A stretch of 64,000 nucleotides of DNA from Amycolatopsis sp. CA-128772 (lineage in GTDB: Bacteria > Actinomycetota > Actinomycetes > Mycobacteriales > Pseudonocardiaceae): positions 167,583-231,582 of the forward strand of contig NZ_PPHG01000052.1 of the NCBI RefSeq assembly GCF_002904295.1, read 5' to 3'. Positions within the stretch are counted from its first letter, which is position 1, and each line of letters opens with the position of its first letter. Positions 8,083 to 16,700 of the stretch are shown piece by piece. The notes below the pieces were generated by a model. It was not told the DNA's origin. It searched no databases and saw only the letters and a list, made by a program, of their open reading frames with translations. A program made the position numbers and the translations under genes.

Positions 8083-8164
8083 TGAACCGTCGCTTTCCCG
8101 AATACGTTCATCTACTGTGTACGCACCGGTAACCTAGCATCGTCGCTACAGTTTGGATAACCCG

Positions 8165-9412
8165 ATGGAACGTCCTCGTGTGCTCCTCGTCAACTGGCGC
8201 GACACCGGCCACCCCGAAGGCGGCGGCTCGGAGCGGTACGTCGAGCGCATGGCCGAAGGCCTGGCCAGAGCGGGCTACCGGGTCGAGATCCGGTGCGCCG
8301 AGTACCCGGGCGCGGCGCCCGGCGAGTGGCGCGACGGCGTCCGCTACCGGCGGCGGGGCAACAAGTTCGGCGTCTACGCGCACGCGCTGCGCGCGATCCG
8401 CCGGGCCCGCGCCGACCTGGTGGTGGACGTGCAGAACGGGATGCCGTTCTTCGCCCGGCTGGTGGCCGGCTGCCCGGTGCTGGTGCTCGTGCACCACGTC
8501 CACAAGGAACAGTGGATCAGCGCGCTCGGCGAGACGCTGGGCCGGATCGGCTGGTGGATCGAGTCGCGGCTGGCGCCGTGGCTGTTCCGCCACTGCCGCT
8601 ACGTCACGGTTTCCGAGGTCACCAAGGCGGAACTGGCGGAGCTGGGCGTCGGCGGCGAGCGCGTCACGGTGGTCCCGAACGGCCTCGACGCGCCGCCGCC
8701 GTGCACGTCCGAGCGGGACAGCGAGCCGACGCTGGTCGCGGTGAGCAGGCTGGTGCCCCACAAGCGGATCGAGCACGCGATCGACGTGGTGGCGCGCCTG
8801 GCGCGGCGCTGGCCGTCCCTGCGGCTGGAGGTCGTCGGCCAGGGACCGTGGGAGCAGGTGCTGCGCGACCACGCGGCCTCGCGCGGCGTCGCGGACCGCG
8901 TCGTCCTGCACGGCTGGGTGGACGAGCAGGCCAAGCACGAGATCCTGGCGCGCTCGTGGCTGCACCTGTGCCCCTCGGTGAAGGAGGGCTGGGGCATCGT
9001 GATCATGGAGGCCGCGGCCCACGGCGTGCCTTCGATCGCCTACCGCGCGGCCGGTGGCGTGACGGAGTCCATTGTGGAAGGCCGGACCGGCCTGCTGGCG
9101 GACGGTTTCGAGGATTTCACCGACCGGGTCGACGGCTTGCTCGCCGACGGGCTGCGGCGCGCGGAGATGGGCCTGGCGGGCGCGGATCGGGCGGGCCGGT
9201 TCAGCTGGGACGCGAGCGTGGGGCAGTTCGAGTCATTGGTGCGGGACGTCTCGGGGCTGCCCGCGCCGAGGCCGCGCCGCCTGGTCCCGTACCGCATCCC
9301 GGAACTCGCCCAGCAACCGGGCCGCGGCGGGCGCGTCGAAGTCCTTGCGGCGGGCGCGCACGGTGATCGTGGTGGTGCCGCCGGTGGTGGCCGCGCCGAA
9401 CGCCACGCCTGA
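8165..9412 (+). CDS. Family 4 (GT-B) glycosyltransferase
   Basis: A 415-residue cytoplasmic glycosyltransferase. The N-terminal Rossmann domain starts RPRVLLVNWRDTGHPEGGGSE, the acceptor-binding glycine-rich loop. The nucleotide-sugar domain has VAVSRLVPHKRIEHAIDVV and SVKEGWGIVIMEAAAHGVPSI with AAGGVTESIVEGRTGLL. It corresponds to Rv0225-type enzymes beside aftD, so a role in envelope glycan building is likely; donor and acceptor are unknown. I start at the ATG 8165 rather than an upstream TTG at 8153. The catalytic domain ends near 9250; the last ~55 residues are Arg/Gly-rich and overlap the convergent acyltransferase gene by 180 bp. Confidence 0.87.
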   Translation: MERPRVLLVNWRDTGHPEGGGSERYVERMAEGLARAGYRVEIRCAEYPGAAPGEWRDGVRYRRRGNKFGVYAHALRAIRRARADLVVDVQNGMPFFARLVAGCPVLVLVHHVHKEQWISALGETLGRIGWWIESRLAPWLFRHCRYVTVSEVTKAELAELGVGGERVTVVPNGLDAPPPCTSERDSEPTLVAVSRLVPHKRIEHAIDVVARLARRWPSLRLEVVGQGPWEQVLRDHAASRGVADRVVLHGWVDEQAKHEILARSWLHLCPSVKEGWGIVIMEAAAHGVPSIAYRAAGGVTESIVEGRTGLLADGFEDFTDRVDGLLADGLRRAEMGLAGADRAGRFSWDASVGQFESLVRDVSGLPAPRPRRLVPYRIPELAQQPGRGGRVEVLAAGAHGDRGGAAGGGRAERHA

Positions 9413-10315
9413 CCGGCCGCTCGCCGCCGGGTAGAACGCCAGCGAGCGCACCGTGTCCCCGGTGGACACCAGCCCGAGGTTCGAGACCAGGAACGTCGAT
9501 CCGAGCCGGCTCGCCAGCAGCCGCGTCGCCAGGCGGGCGAGGCGGCTGCTGCGGGCCGGGAAATCCGGTTCCGGTGGCTGTGCACCGAGCAGCGCGGCGA
9601 CGTCGGCCGCCGGGCTCAGGCGCAGGCGGAAGAACGCGCTGTCGTGCACCGGTTCCGGCGCCGCGCCCGACCGGCGTGACGCGCCCAGCGCCGCCACCAC
9701 GCGGGCCGTTCGGGCGCCGTGCGCGCGGTTCCAGCGCCCGGTCGCGTGGGCGGCCGCCGTCACGAACCCCGCGGCGCCCAGCCGCAGCCCGGGTTCGTGC
9801 GAAGCCACGAAGACGTCTCCCGACGCTTCGCGCCCGCGATCGGGGGTGATCCGGGCCGGTGGCGCCAAAAGCGCCTCAGCGAGCCGCTGGACGGCCGACC
9901 GGGCAAAGGATGTGCCGCCCGGCCGCGCGCCGATCCCGGTCGCCGCCGAGGAAACCGGGACGTCGAGGAGGATGCCGAGCAGGGCCAGCAGGCCGAGGCC
10001 GTCGAGGGCGCCGTGGTGCGCGGCGATCAGGAGCGTCGCGTCGCCGGCGGCGACGCGCACGAGCGGCGCGGCGCGTTCGTAGGGCGCCGACGCGAACCGG
10101 TCCCGGACGGCGGGCAGGTCGGTGATCCGCTCGATCTCCGGCAGGGCGCCGAGATGGGGGTACTGCTGGACGGCGGCGGCCAGCCGCGCGCGAAGCTTTT
10201 CCGGTTCCGGTGCGGCCACGCCGAGGCCCGCTTCGAGGAGGATGCTCCACGAAACGGTGGGGTCGCCGTAGAGCCCGACGACGCGGTGCGCGTGGTCGGA
10301 GGCGAGCCGGGTCAC
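9233..10315 (-). CDS. Condensation/WS-DGAT-like acyltransferase
   Basis: A 360-residue protein of the CoA-dependent acyltransferase (condensation/PapA/wax-ester synthase) superfamily. The catalytic HHxxxDG motif is present as HHGALDG at residues 100-106, and a second landmark is STFLVSNLGLVSTGD. It is shorter than typical wax-ester synthases (~460 residues). By context it may acylate an envelope glycan or lipid carrier (inference). The start is the GTG at 10315, 6 nt after the stop of the DUF2613 gene, so it ends a three-gene operon running down from 12189. Confidence 0.78.
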   Translation of the reverse strand: MTRLASDHAHRVVGLYGDPTVSWSILLEAGLGVAAPEPEKLRARLAAAVQQYPHLGALPEIERITDLPAVRDRFASAPYERAAPLVRVAAGDATLLIAAHHGALDGLGLLALLGILLDVPVSSAATGIGARPGGTSFARSAVQRLAEALLAPPARITPDRGREASGDVFVASHEPGLRLGAAGFVTAAAHATGRWNRAHGARTARVVAALGASRRSGAAPEPVHDSAFFRLRLSPAADVAALLGAQPPEPDFPARSSRLARLATRLLASRLGSTFLVSNLGLVSTGDTVRSLAFYPAASGRSGVAFGAATTGGTTTITVRARRKDFDAPAAARLLGEFRDAVRDQAARPRRGQPRDVPHQ

Positions 10316-10320
10316 GCGCC

Positions 10321-10503
10321 TCAGCGGTCCCCGTAGAGCTTGAGGGGGTGGTCCGCCGGGTTGTACTTCACCTGCGCGTTGAGTTTTTCCTGCACCGGGG
10401 CGGACGTGTCCGGGTCCGCGCCCTTGATGAGGGCGAACCCCGCCCCGGTCGCCACCCCGCCGCCGATGATGACGGCGACGACCGCGCCGATGACCGTGCC
10501 CAC
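10321..10503 (-). CDS. DUF2613 small membrane/secreted protein
   Basis: A 60-residue protein with one N-terminal hydrophobic helix (VIGAVVAVIIGGGVATGAGFAL) and a short polar tail ending NPADHPLKLYGDR. It fits DUF2613, a family of tiny exported or anchored proteins found next to aftD in mycobacteria (Rv0236A, as I recall). Function unknown. The GTG at 10503 has GGAAGGAG six nt upstream, and the Shine-Dalgarno lies inside the end of the upstream gene, so translation is coupled. Confidence 0.82.
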   Translation of the reverse strand: MGTVIGAVVAVIIGGGVATGAGFALIKGADPDTSAPVQEKLNAQVKYNPADHPLKLYGDR

Positions 10504-10506
10504 GTG

Positions 10507-12189
10507 TCACTCCTTCCGCGGCGGGGAATTCCTGCCGCGGCCCAATGTACGCATCGGTAACATGCGGCACAACAGTGCGACGCACAGCAACGTCAGCGCT
10601 ACTCCGTTCGCCAGCAAGACCGGCGCCCACGCAACCGCTTTCACCGCCGGCACACCCGGGGTCCGGTACAGCGTCAGCCATTCACCCGACCACACCGGTG
10701 TCGCGTCGGCGAGCAACCGCGGGTCGACGTCACCGGGTGTGCCGTGTTCGACGAGGATCCAGCCGATGCCCGCGTCGGTGAGCTCCCGCGCCGATGTCGC
10801 GGCGCGGACGTCGCCGATCCGCGGGTCCTCGCCGGCGATGCGTTCGGTGCCGACCTGCAGGGTGTCGTCCACCAGCACCGGTCTCGGCAGGGCCCGCGGC
10901 GCCGGGTCGAGCTGGGTGCGGTCGTCGTTCCAGGCGAACCCGCGGAACGCCGAGAGCGGCAACGCCAGCACGTCGCCGGGCCGGTCACCGAGCTTTTCGG
11001 ACACGGTCCGCCAGTCGGCCGGGTACTGCGCGGTGCCGAGCCGTCCCCAGCCGCCCCACGCCAAATCGGGCATCGTCACGAGCGGGAAGACGGCCACCGC
11101 GGCCACCAGCGCGGCGCGTCCCGTCGCGGTTTTCAGCTGCGCGGCGGCGGTTTCGGCGGCCAAGGCGAGCCCCAGCGCAAGCGGCAGGGCCCACCACGCC
11201 ACCCATTTCTGGGCGTCCCGCAGCAGTCCGGCGCCGGGCAGGTGCCGCGTCGCCGCGGTGAGCAGCGCGTCGCCGCCCGGCAACGTCGCCAGCGACGCCA
11301 GCAGCACGCCCAGCAAGCCGAGCAGGGAAAGGGAACGCGCCGGCGCCTTGCCCCACCGCTTCGCGAGCGGCCACAGCCCGGCGACCGCGACGGCCGCGAC
11401 GACCAGCGTCAGCACCGGCACCAGCGGCATGGCCCGGCTGCCGGGCACGGTTTCGGCGTTCCAGATGCCACCCAGCCCGAGCACGCTGACCAGCGCCGGC
11501 GCCCAGCTTTCGGCGCGGGCGCTGAACGCCGTGACGCCGGTGGGATCGGAGAACGTCCCGCCGGCGTTGAGCAACGTCGGCACCAGCCACGGCAGGTTGA
11601 GCAGGACGGCGATGGGGACGGTCTGCCCGAGCCGGCGGGACCCGGCGGCGGCGACCATGACGGCGGCGGCGAGCACCCCGCCCGGCGGCGTCAGCACGGC
11701 GGGCGCGCCCGCGATCACCAGCCGGGGCAGGGAATTCGGCGCGTGCTCGCGGGCGGCGAGCCCGGCGGCGGCGATCCAGGGCAGGCACGCGTACGTCAGC
11801 AGCAGCGGCCAGTGCCCGATGAAGAGCCGTTCGGCCACGTACGGCGTCCAGGCGTAGGCGGTCGCGGCGACGAGCCGGGTCCCGGTGTGCTCGGTCGGCA
11901 CGAGCCGGCCGGCACCCAGCGCGGCGCCGAAGACGGCCAGGAGCAGGACGATCTTCTGGACGACGTCCCCCGGCAGGACGGTGGTGGCGAGCGCGACGGC
12001 GGCGTCGGCGGGCACGGACCGCGGCAGCGTGCTGCCGGCCCCGAAGGCGTCCGGCACGAAGTACTGCCGTGGCGCGAAGACCATGTCGTAGCTCAGGACG
12101 AACCCGCGCCCGAGCAGCGGCGCGCAGACGGCGAACGCCAGCGCGGCGGACAGCACGGGCAGGGCCAGCCGCCTGCTCGGTGCGTCCAC
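10507..12189 (-). CDS. Multi-spanning membrane protein (Rv0226c-like), possible GT-C enzyme
   Basis: A 560-residue protein with about 11-12 predicted membrane helices in its first ~400 residues. An early extracytoplasmic loop, FVLSYDMVFAPRQYFVPD, contains an acidic residue, as in lipid-phosphosugar-dependent GT-C glycosyltransferases. The later part has a soluble stretch (WAWNDDRTQLDPAPRALPRPVLVDDT) and a final helix. It matches by size, topology and context the conserved transmembrane protein Rv0226c of the mycobacterial locus. Activity is not established. It is the first gene of an operon with the DUF2613 and acyltransferase genes (3-nt and 5-nt gaps). Confidence 0.8.
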   Translation of the reverse strand: MDAPSRRLALPVLSAALAFAVCAPLLGRGFVLSYDMVFAPRQYFVPDAFGAGSTLPRSVPADAAVALATTVLPGDVVQKIVLLLAVFGAALGAGRLVPTEHTGTRLVAATAYAWTPYVAERLFIGHWPLLLTYACLPWIAAAGLAAREHAPNSLPRLVIAGAPAVLTPPGGVLAAAVMVAAAGSRRLGQTVPIAVLLNLPWLVPTLLNAGGTFSDPTGVTAFSARAESWAPALVSVLGLGGIWNAETVPGSRAMPLVPVLTLVVAAVAVAGLWPLAKRWGKAPARSLSLLGLLGVLLASLATLPGGDALLTAATRHLPGAGLLRDAQKWVAWWALPLALGLALAAETAAAQLKTATGRAALVAAVAVFPLVTMPDLAWGGWGRLGTAQYPADWRTVSEKLGDRPGDVLALPLSAFRGFAWNDDRTQLDPAPRALPRPVLVDDTLQVGTERIAGEDPRIGDVRAATSARELTDAGIGWILVEHGTPGDVDPRLLADATPVWSGEWLTLYRTPGVPAVKAVAWAPVLLANGVALTLLCVALLCRMLPMRTLGRGRNSPPRKE

Positions 12190-12231
12190 GGGCCTTCCTT
12201 TCCGTTGCCGGCGCGGTTAGGGTCCCAGGTC

Positions 12232-12247
12232 ATTACCCGCCGGTAAT
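12232..12247. promoter_or_regulatory. Palindrome ATTACC-CGCC-GGTAAT
   Basis: Perfect 6-4-6 palindrome in the 70-bp divergent region between the membrane-protein operon (start 12189, minus) and the flippase (TTG 12260, plus). It has the same arms as the palindrome at 6207-6222. It is likely an operator or promoter element controlling both directions. Confidence 0.6.
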
Positions 12248-12259
12248 GGGAGCCCGCCG

Positions 12260-13461
12260 TTGAGCGTAGACACCGAAGTCCCGGCCCGGACCGGCAACCG
12301 GGTCGCGGCGATCCTCGTCTCGCTCGCGCTCGCGGGCAACAACGCGGCCAGTTACGTGCTGAGCCTGGCGGCGGCGCGGATCCTCGCGCCGGGCGCGTTC
12401 GGGGAGCTGAGCTCGCTGCTGGCGGTGCTGGTGGTCGGCGTCGTGCCGGCGATGGGCCTGCAGACCGTGGTGGCCCTGCGGGTGGCGCGGTCGCCGTCGC
12501 TGGCGCGGGATTCGTTGTTCGCGCTCGGGCTGGTGACGAGCGCGATCGTCGCGACGGCGGCGTTGACGCTGAGCCCGCTGCTGGTGCTGTTGCTGCACCT
12601 GGGTTCGCTGACCCCGGCGCTGCTGGTGACGGCCGCGCTCGGGCCGTTGACGCTGCTGGGCGTGTTCCACGGCCTGCTGCAGGGCAGCCACCGGTTCGCC
12701 CTGCTGGCCGGGCTGATCGCGCTGGAGGGGCTGGGCAAGGTCGGCGGTTCGGTGGTGGGGCTGGTGGTCGCGAAGTCCCCCACCGGCGCGCTGGCCGGGG
12801 CGGCGATCGGTTCGCTGGCGGCGGTGGTGGCGGGCTGGCAGGTGTGCGGCCGCCCGCGTCCCCGCTGGGCCGACCGCCACGGCGGCGAGGTGCTGCACAC
12901 GGCCCAGGCGATGCTGGCGCTGGTCCTGCTGGTGAACCTGGACCTGGTCCTGGCGCGCCACACGCTGCCGTCGGCTTCGGCCGGGGAATACGCGCTCGGG
13001 GCGATCGTCACGAAGATCGCGTACTGGCTGCCGCAGGCGTGGGCGTGCTGGTCCTGCCGCGGTTCGCCGTGTCCTCCCGTCGTCGCCGTGTGCTGCCGGT
13101 GGCGCTGGCTGTGTGCGCCGGCCTGGACGCGGTGGTGCTGCTGGTTTCGCTGGTGCTCGGCCCTTCGCTGCTGACCTTGATCGGCGGGGTGAGGTACGCG
13201 GGCGCCACGATGCCGGTGTGGCCGTTCGCCCTGGCGGGCTCGATGCTGGCGCTGGTCCAGATCCTGCTGTACGCCCGTCTCGCGGACGGCGACCGCCGCG
13301 TGACGGTGCTGATGTGGTCGGCGGTCGCGGTGGAGGCGGTGCTGATCACGACGTGGCTGCACGGCTCGGCCACCCAGGTGGTGACGGCGGCCGCCGTCAC
13401 CGCCGGCGCGCTGGCCGCGGCGGGCGCGGTACTGGAGCTCCGGCCCCGCAAACCGGCCTGA
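12260..13461 (+). pseudogene. Polysaccharide flippase-like (MATE/MOP) membrane protein, interrupted by a -1 frameshift
   Basis: From the TTG at 12260 the frame encodes an oligosaccharide-flippase-type protein of the MOP superfamily: NNAASYVLSLAAARILAPGAF is the family's opening helix, followed by repeated membrane helices. At 13037-13041 the reading should go from YWLPQA to VGVLVLPRF, but GCGTGGGCG is found where GCGGTGGGCG would keep the frame, so one G is missing. The other frame then carries the remaining helices to a TGA at 13461 (LYARLADGDRRVTVLMW). Full length would be about 400 residues. It would move lipid-linked glycans across the membrane. Sequencing error and true mutation are both possible. 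Confidence 0.78.
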
Positions 13462-13515
13462 GCAGGCCCCCGTTTTCGACGCTACCACCAACCACCGACA
13501 GTTCCGCGAGCCCGC

Positions 13516-13708
13516 AACTCACGTGACCAGACCCGGAACCGACGTGACCAGACCCGGAACTCGCGTGATCCAAGCCGGAACTCGCGTGATTGAAGTCGGA
13601 ACTCGCGTGTTCCGGCCCCGATCACGCGAGTTACGGGTTCAGACACACGAGTTACGGGTTCAGACACGCGAGTTACGGGTTCAGGCACGCGGGTTGTGGT
13701 TCGGGTGT
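13516..13708. repeat. 21-bp tandem repeat switching to inverted orientation (element B)
   Basis: About five units of 21 bp with core CTCGCGTG run from 13516 to ~13620. Four units with the inverted core CACGCGAG (CACGCGAGTTACGGGTTCAGA type) follow to 13708. The forward half can pair with the reverse half, giving a long imperfect hairpin. It occupies the gap between the convergent flippase and aftD genes and probably serves as a bidirectional terminator. No protein in this gap is credible. Confidence 0.85.
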
Positions 13709-13714
13709 GAGCCG

Positions 13715-16700
13715 CTATGTTGTGGGTTGGGTGGGGGTTTCCTTGCGGGTGAACCAGTCCACGCAGGTTGCCACCATGGCTGCCGCGGCCAGGAGGAGGG
13801 CGGCCTGGGTGACCGGGCCGTAGGCCCACTCCTGGCCGTGGCCCAGTACCCGGCCCACCACCGACACCGCCGCCGCCAGGGCCATGCCGCCGAACGCCAC
13901 GTACCTCGGGGCCCGCTCCGAGAACTGGCGGGCCAGCAGGCAGGCGATCAGCAGCACCACCGGCAGCATCCCGCCCAGCGCCACCAGCAGCCCGATCAGC
14001 ACCACCGGCACCACCACCCCGCCGCCCGGTGACACCGTGAAGCGCCGGCGGCGGGCCGGCCAGAACACGCCTGCCAGCAGGGCCAGGACCGCCGCCGCGC
14101 CGATCAGGAGGCTCAGGCGGTAGTGCTCGTCCGGGGTGAACGACAGCGACACCACGCCGCCCGGGCCTGCCGGGACGATCCACGCCTGCTGCCAGCCGTC
14201 CACGCGGGTGCGGGTCAGCTGCCGGCCGTCCAAAGTGGCCACCCAGCCCGCGTTCGCGTTCTCCGGGACCGCCAGCACGGCTTCCTCGCCCGGCGCCACC
14301 GTCACCGACCGCGACGTCGCGTCCCAGGCGCCCACCTGCACCGCGCGGTGCCCCGGCGGCGAAGACGGACCCCCCGGGCGCAGCCACAGGTCCTGGACCA
14401 CGAACGACTCCGACCGGTCCGTGCGCAGCTCGTGCCCGCCGGCCGGCAACGCGATGCCACCCTCGGAATCGCGGCACATCCGCAGCTCCAGCGGCCGGTG
14501 CGCGGTGATGTCGGCCAGCGTCCCCTGCACCGACGTCCGGTAGTCGAGCCCGTCGAGGTGGACGTTCGGGCCCGAACCGCACGGCACCGTGAACGCCGGG
14601 TCCGGCCCCGGCAGCAGGTCGGGGCTGCCGGACAGCGCCAGGCTGCCGATGCCCACCACCGACCGGGCCGTGGGATCGTCGTCGTCGCCCGGCAGCACGA
14701 TCTGCAGCTGGTCGGTGTCCAGTGGCTCGAACGACGCCGACCCGCCCGCGTCGAGCTGCACGTCCCGGGTCACCGACCGGCCGACCAGCTGCACTTCCCG
14801 CGGCGCGCGGGCCCCGCCGGCCGCCGAAACCCCGATGTGCAGCCCGGAAATCCGCTTCGGCGACGGCCAGCCGAGGGTCAGCGCCGGGCGCAGGTCCGTG
14901 ACGTCGGGCCGCCACGTCGTGCCCGCGTCGCCGTCCACCGCCGCGAAGCCGCCGGCCGCGGGGTCGCCGCCCAGCTGCGACGTCGAAGACACCGTGACAC
15001 CCGGCAGCGTCACCGGGTTCTGGCCGCCGCCCGCCGGCAGCACCGAGCCGCCGACCACGTACGTCTCGTCGGCCGGGGTGCTGAACAACCGCCGGAGGCC
15101 GTCGGGTTCCTCGCCGTCGCGGGCGGTCGCGGCGTCGCACCGCACGGCGTCACCCACCGGCAGGCACGCGTACCGCGGCTGCGCGCCGCGGGTGAACGCG
15201 AACCCGGGCGCCGGTCCGGCGGGCAGGTCGGCCGGCACCTCCAGCGCACGCTGCGGCTCGGTGCCCGGGATGTTCAGCTCCGCGACGCCGAAGTTGCCGT
15301 CCTGACGGCCCACCACCAGCGACAGCAGCGTGATCCGCACCTTGCGGGTCAGGCCGGCGGCCACCGGGTAGTCGTGCGGCCCGGTGCCGCGGATCACCTG
15401 CTGGTCGACCGAGCCGTTGTCCGTGGTGATCCGGATCCGGGTGGCCGGCCAGCCCACCCGGATGTCGTCCACGAGCTGCAGGGCCACCGAGTTCACCAGC
15501 CGCGGGGTGTCCAGTTCGACCTCGAGCCACTGGCCGATCGGCCCGGTGAACGTCGAGGACTGCCACGCCGTGCGCGGGTCGCCGTCGATCGCGGCGAACG
15601 GCTGGTGCGAAGGATCGGACCCGCCGAAGGCGTCGGCGAACGACGCCGCCGTCGACGCCGTCACCGAGCGGATGCCCCGGTAGGCGGCCACGGTCTGGTG
15701 CTCCTGCCCCGGGAACGGCAGCAGGTCCCCCGCCGCGCGCTGCTGGCGGTAGGCCTCGCCGGCGGTCAGCGTCTGGCTGAGGTTGTCGCGGACGCCGCCG
15801 ACGTTCCGCTCGGCGCGGCGCAGGCCGTCGGTCACCAGGCGCGGGCCGCCGGGCGACCCGCCGTCGCCGGTCAGCACCGTCGGCGTTGCCGGGTCGAGCT
15901 GGCCCGAGTCGAGCAGCGGCAGCAGGTTCTCCGGGCCGCCGCTCACCGTCGGGACGTCCTTTGTGGACGTCGCGGTGGCGAGCGGCACCGGCTTGCCCAC
16001 CTCGTAGACCTCGAGCGGCCCGAACTGCGCCGCCTTGGCGATCCCCGGCGACCCGGCCAGGCCGGCGCGCAGGGTCGCGACCGGCGGCGCCGCCGTCCGC
16101 TCGCGGTCGATGTCGTTGCGAAGCAGCAGGAACCGGTAGCCGGAGCGGGCGAGCAGCGCGGCGAGCCCGGGATCGCCGCGGCCGTCGGCCAGCGCCGCGT
16201 CCACCGAGTCCATCAGCCGCGTGTTTCCTTCGGACCCCAGCGGCACCTGGTTGCGGACCGCCCACGGGCTCCGCGCGATGGCCTGCGCGGGCTCGTCGAC
16301 CGTGCGGCCCCAGCCGTACTCGCCGAACCCGGTGGCCGGCAGCAGCAGGGTCCGCGCGTCCGGATCGGCCTTGGCGACGTAGCCCATCGCGTCGTACCAG
16401 TAGCCGGGCACCGCGTCCCAGCCCGGACCGGACCGCAGGTTCAGCAGCCACGCCGGGGCCGCCATCACCAGCACCAGCAGCAGGCCCAGTGCGGGCCGCA
16501 GGAACCGGCGCGCGGACTTCAGCCCGGCCGGGCTCGCGATGCCGTGCACGAACGCCAGCATCAGCGGCAGCCGCAGCACCGGCTCGAACTTGTGCACGTT
16601 GCGCAGCGGGGCCAGCGGCCCGTCGAGCAGGTGCCGGACCTGCTCGGCCAGCGGGCTGTCGAGCGTGCCGACGTACCCGACGGTCAGCAGGGTCAGCCCG

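Noticed and set aside
10545..10561. A 17-bp stretch 15/17 identical (as reverse complement) to the box at 8119-8134
   Set aside because: It lies in the coding C-terminus of the 10507-12189 membrane protein and can be explained by codons; chance similarity is likely.
13516..13708. Possible CRISPR array
   Set aside because: Units are contiguous 21-bp repeats that change orientation, with no unique spacers and no cas genes.
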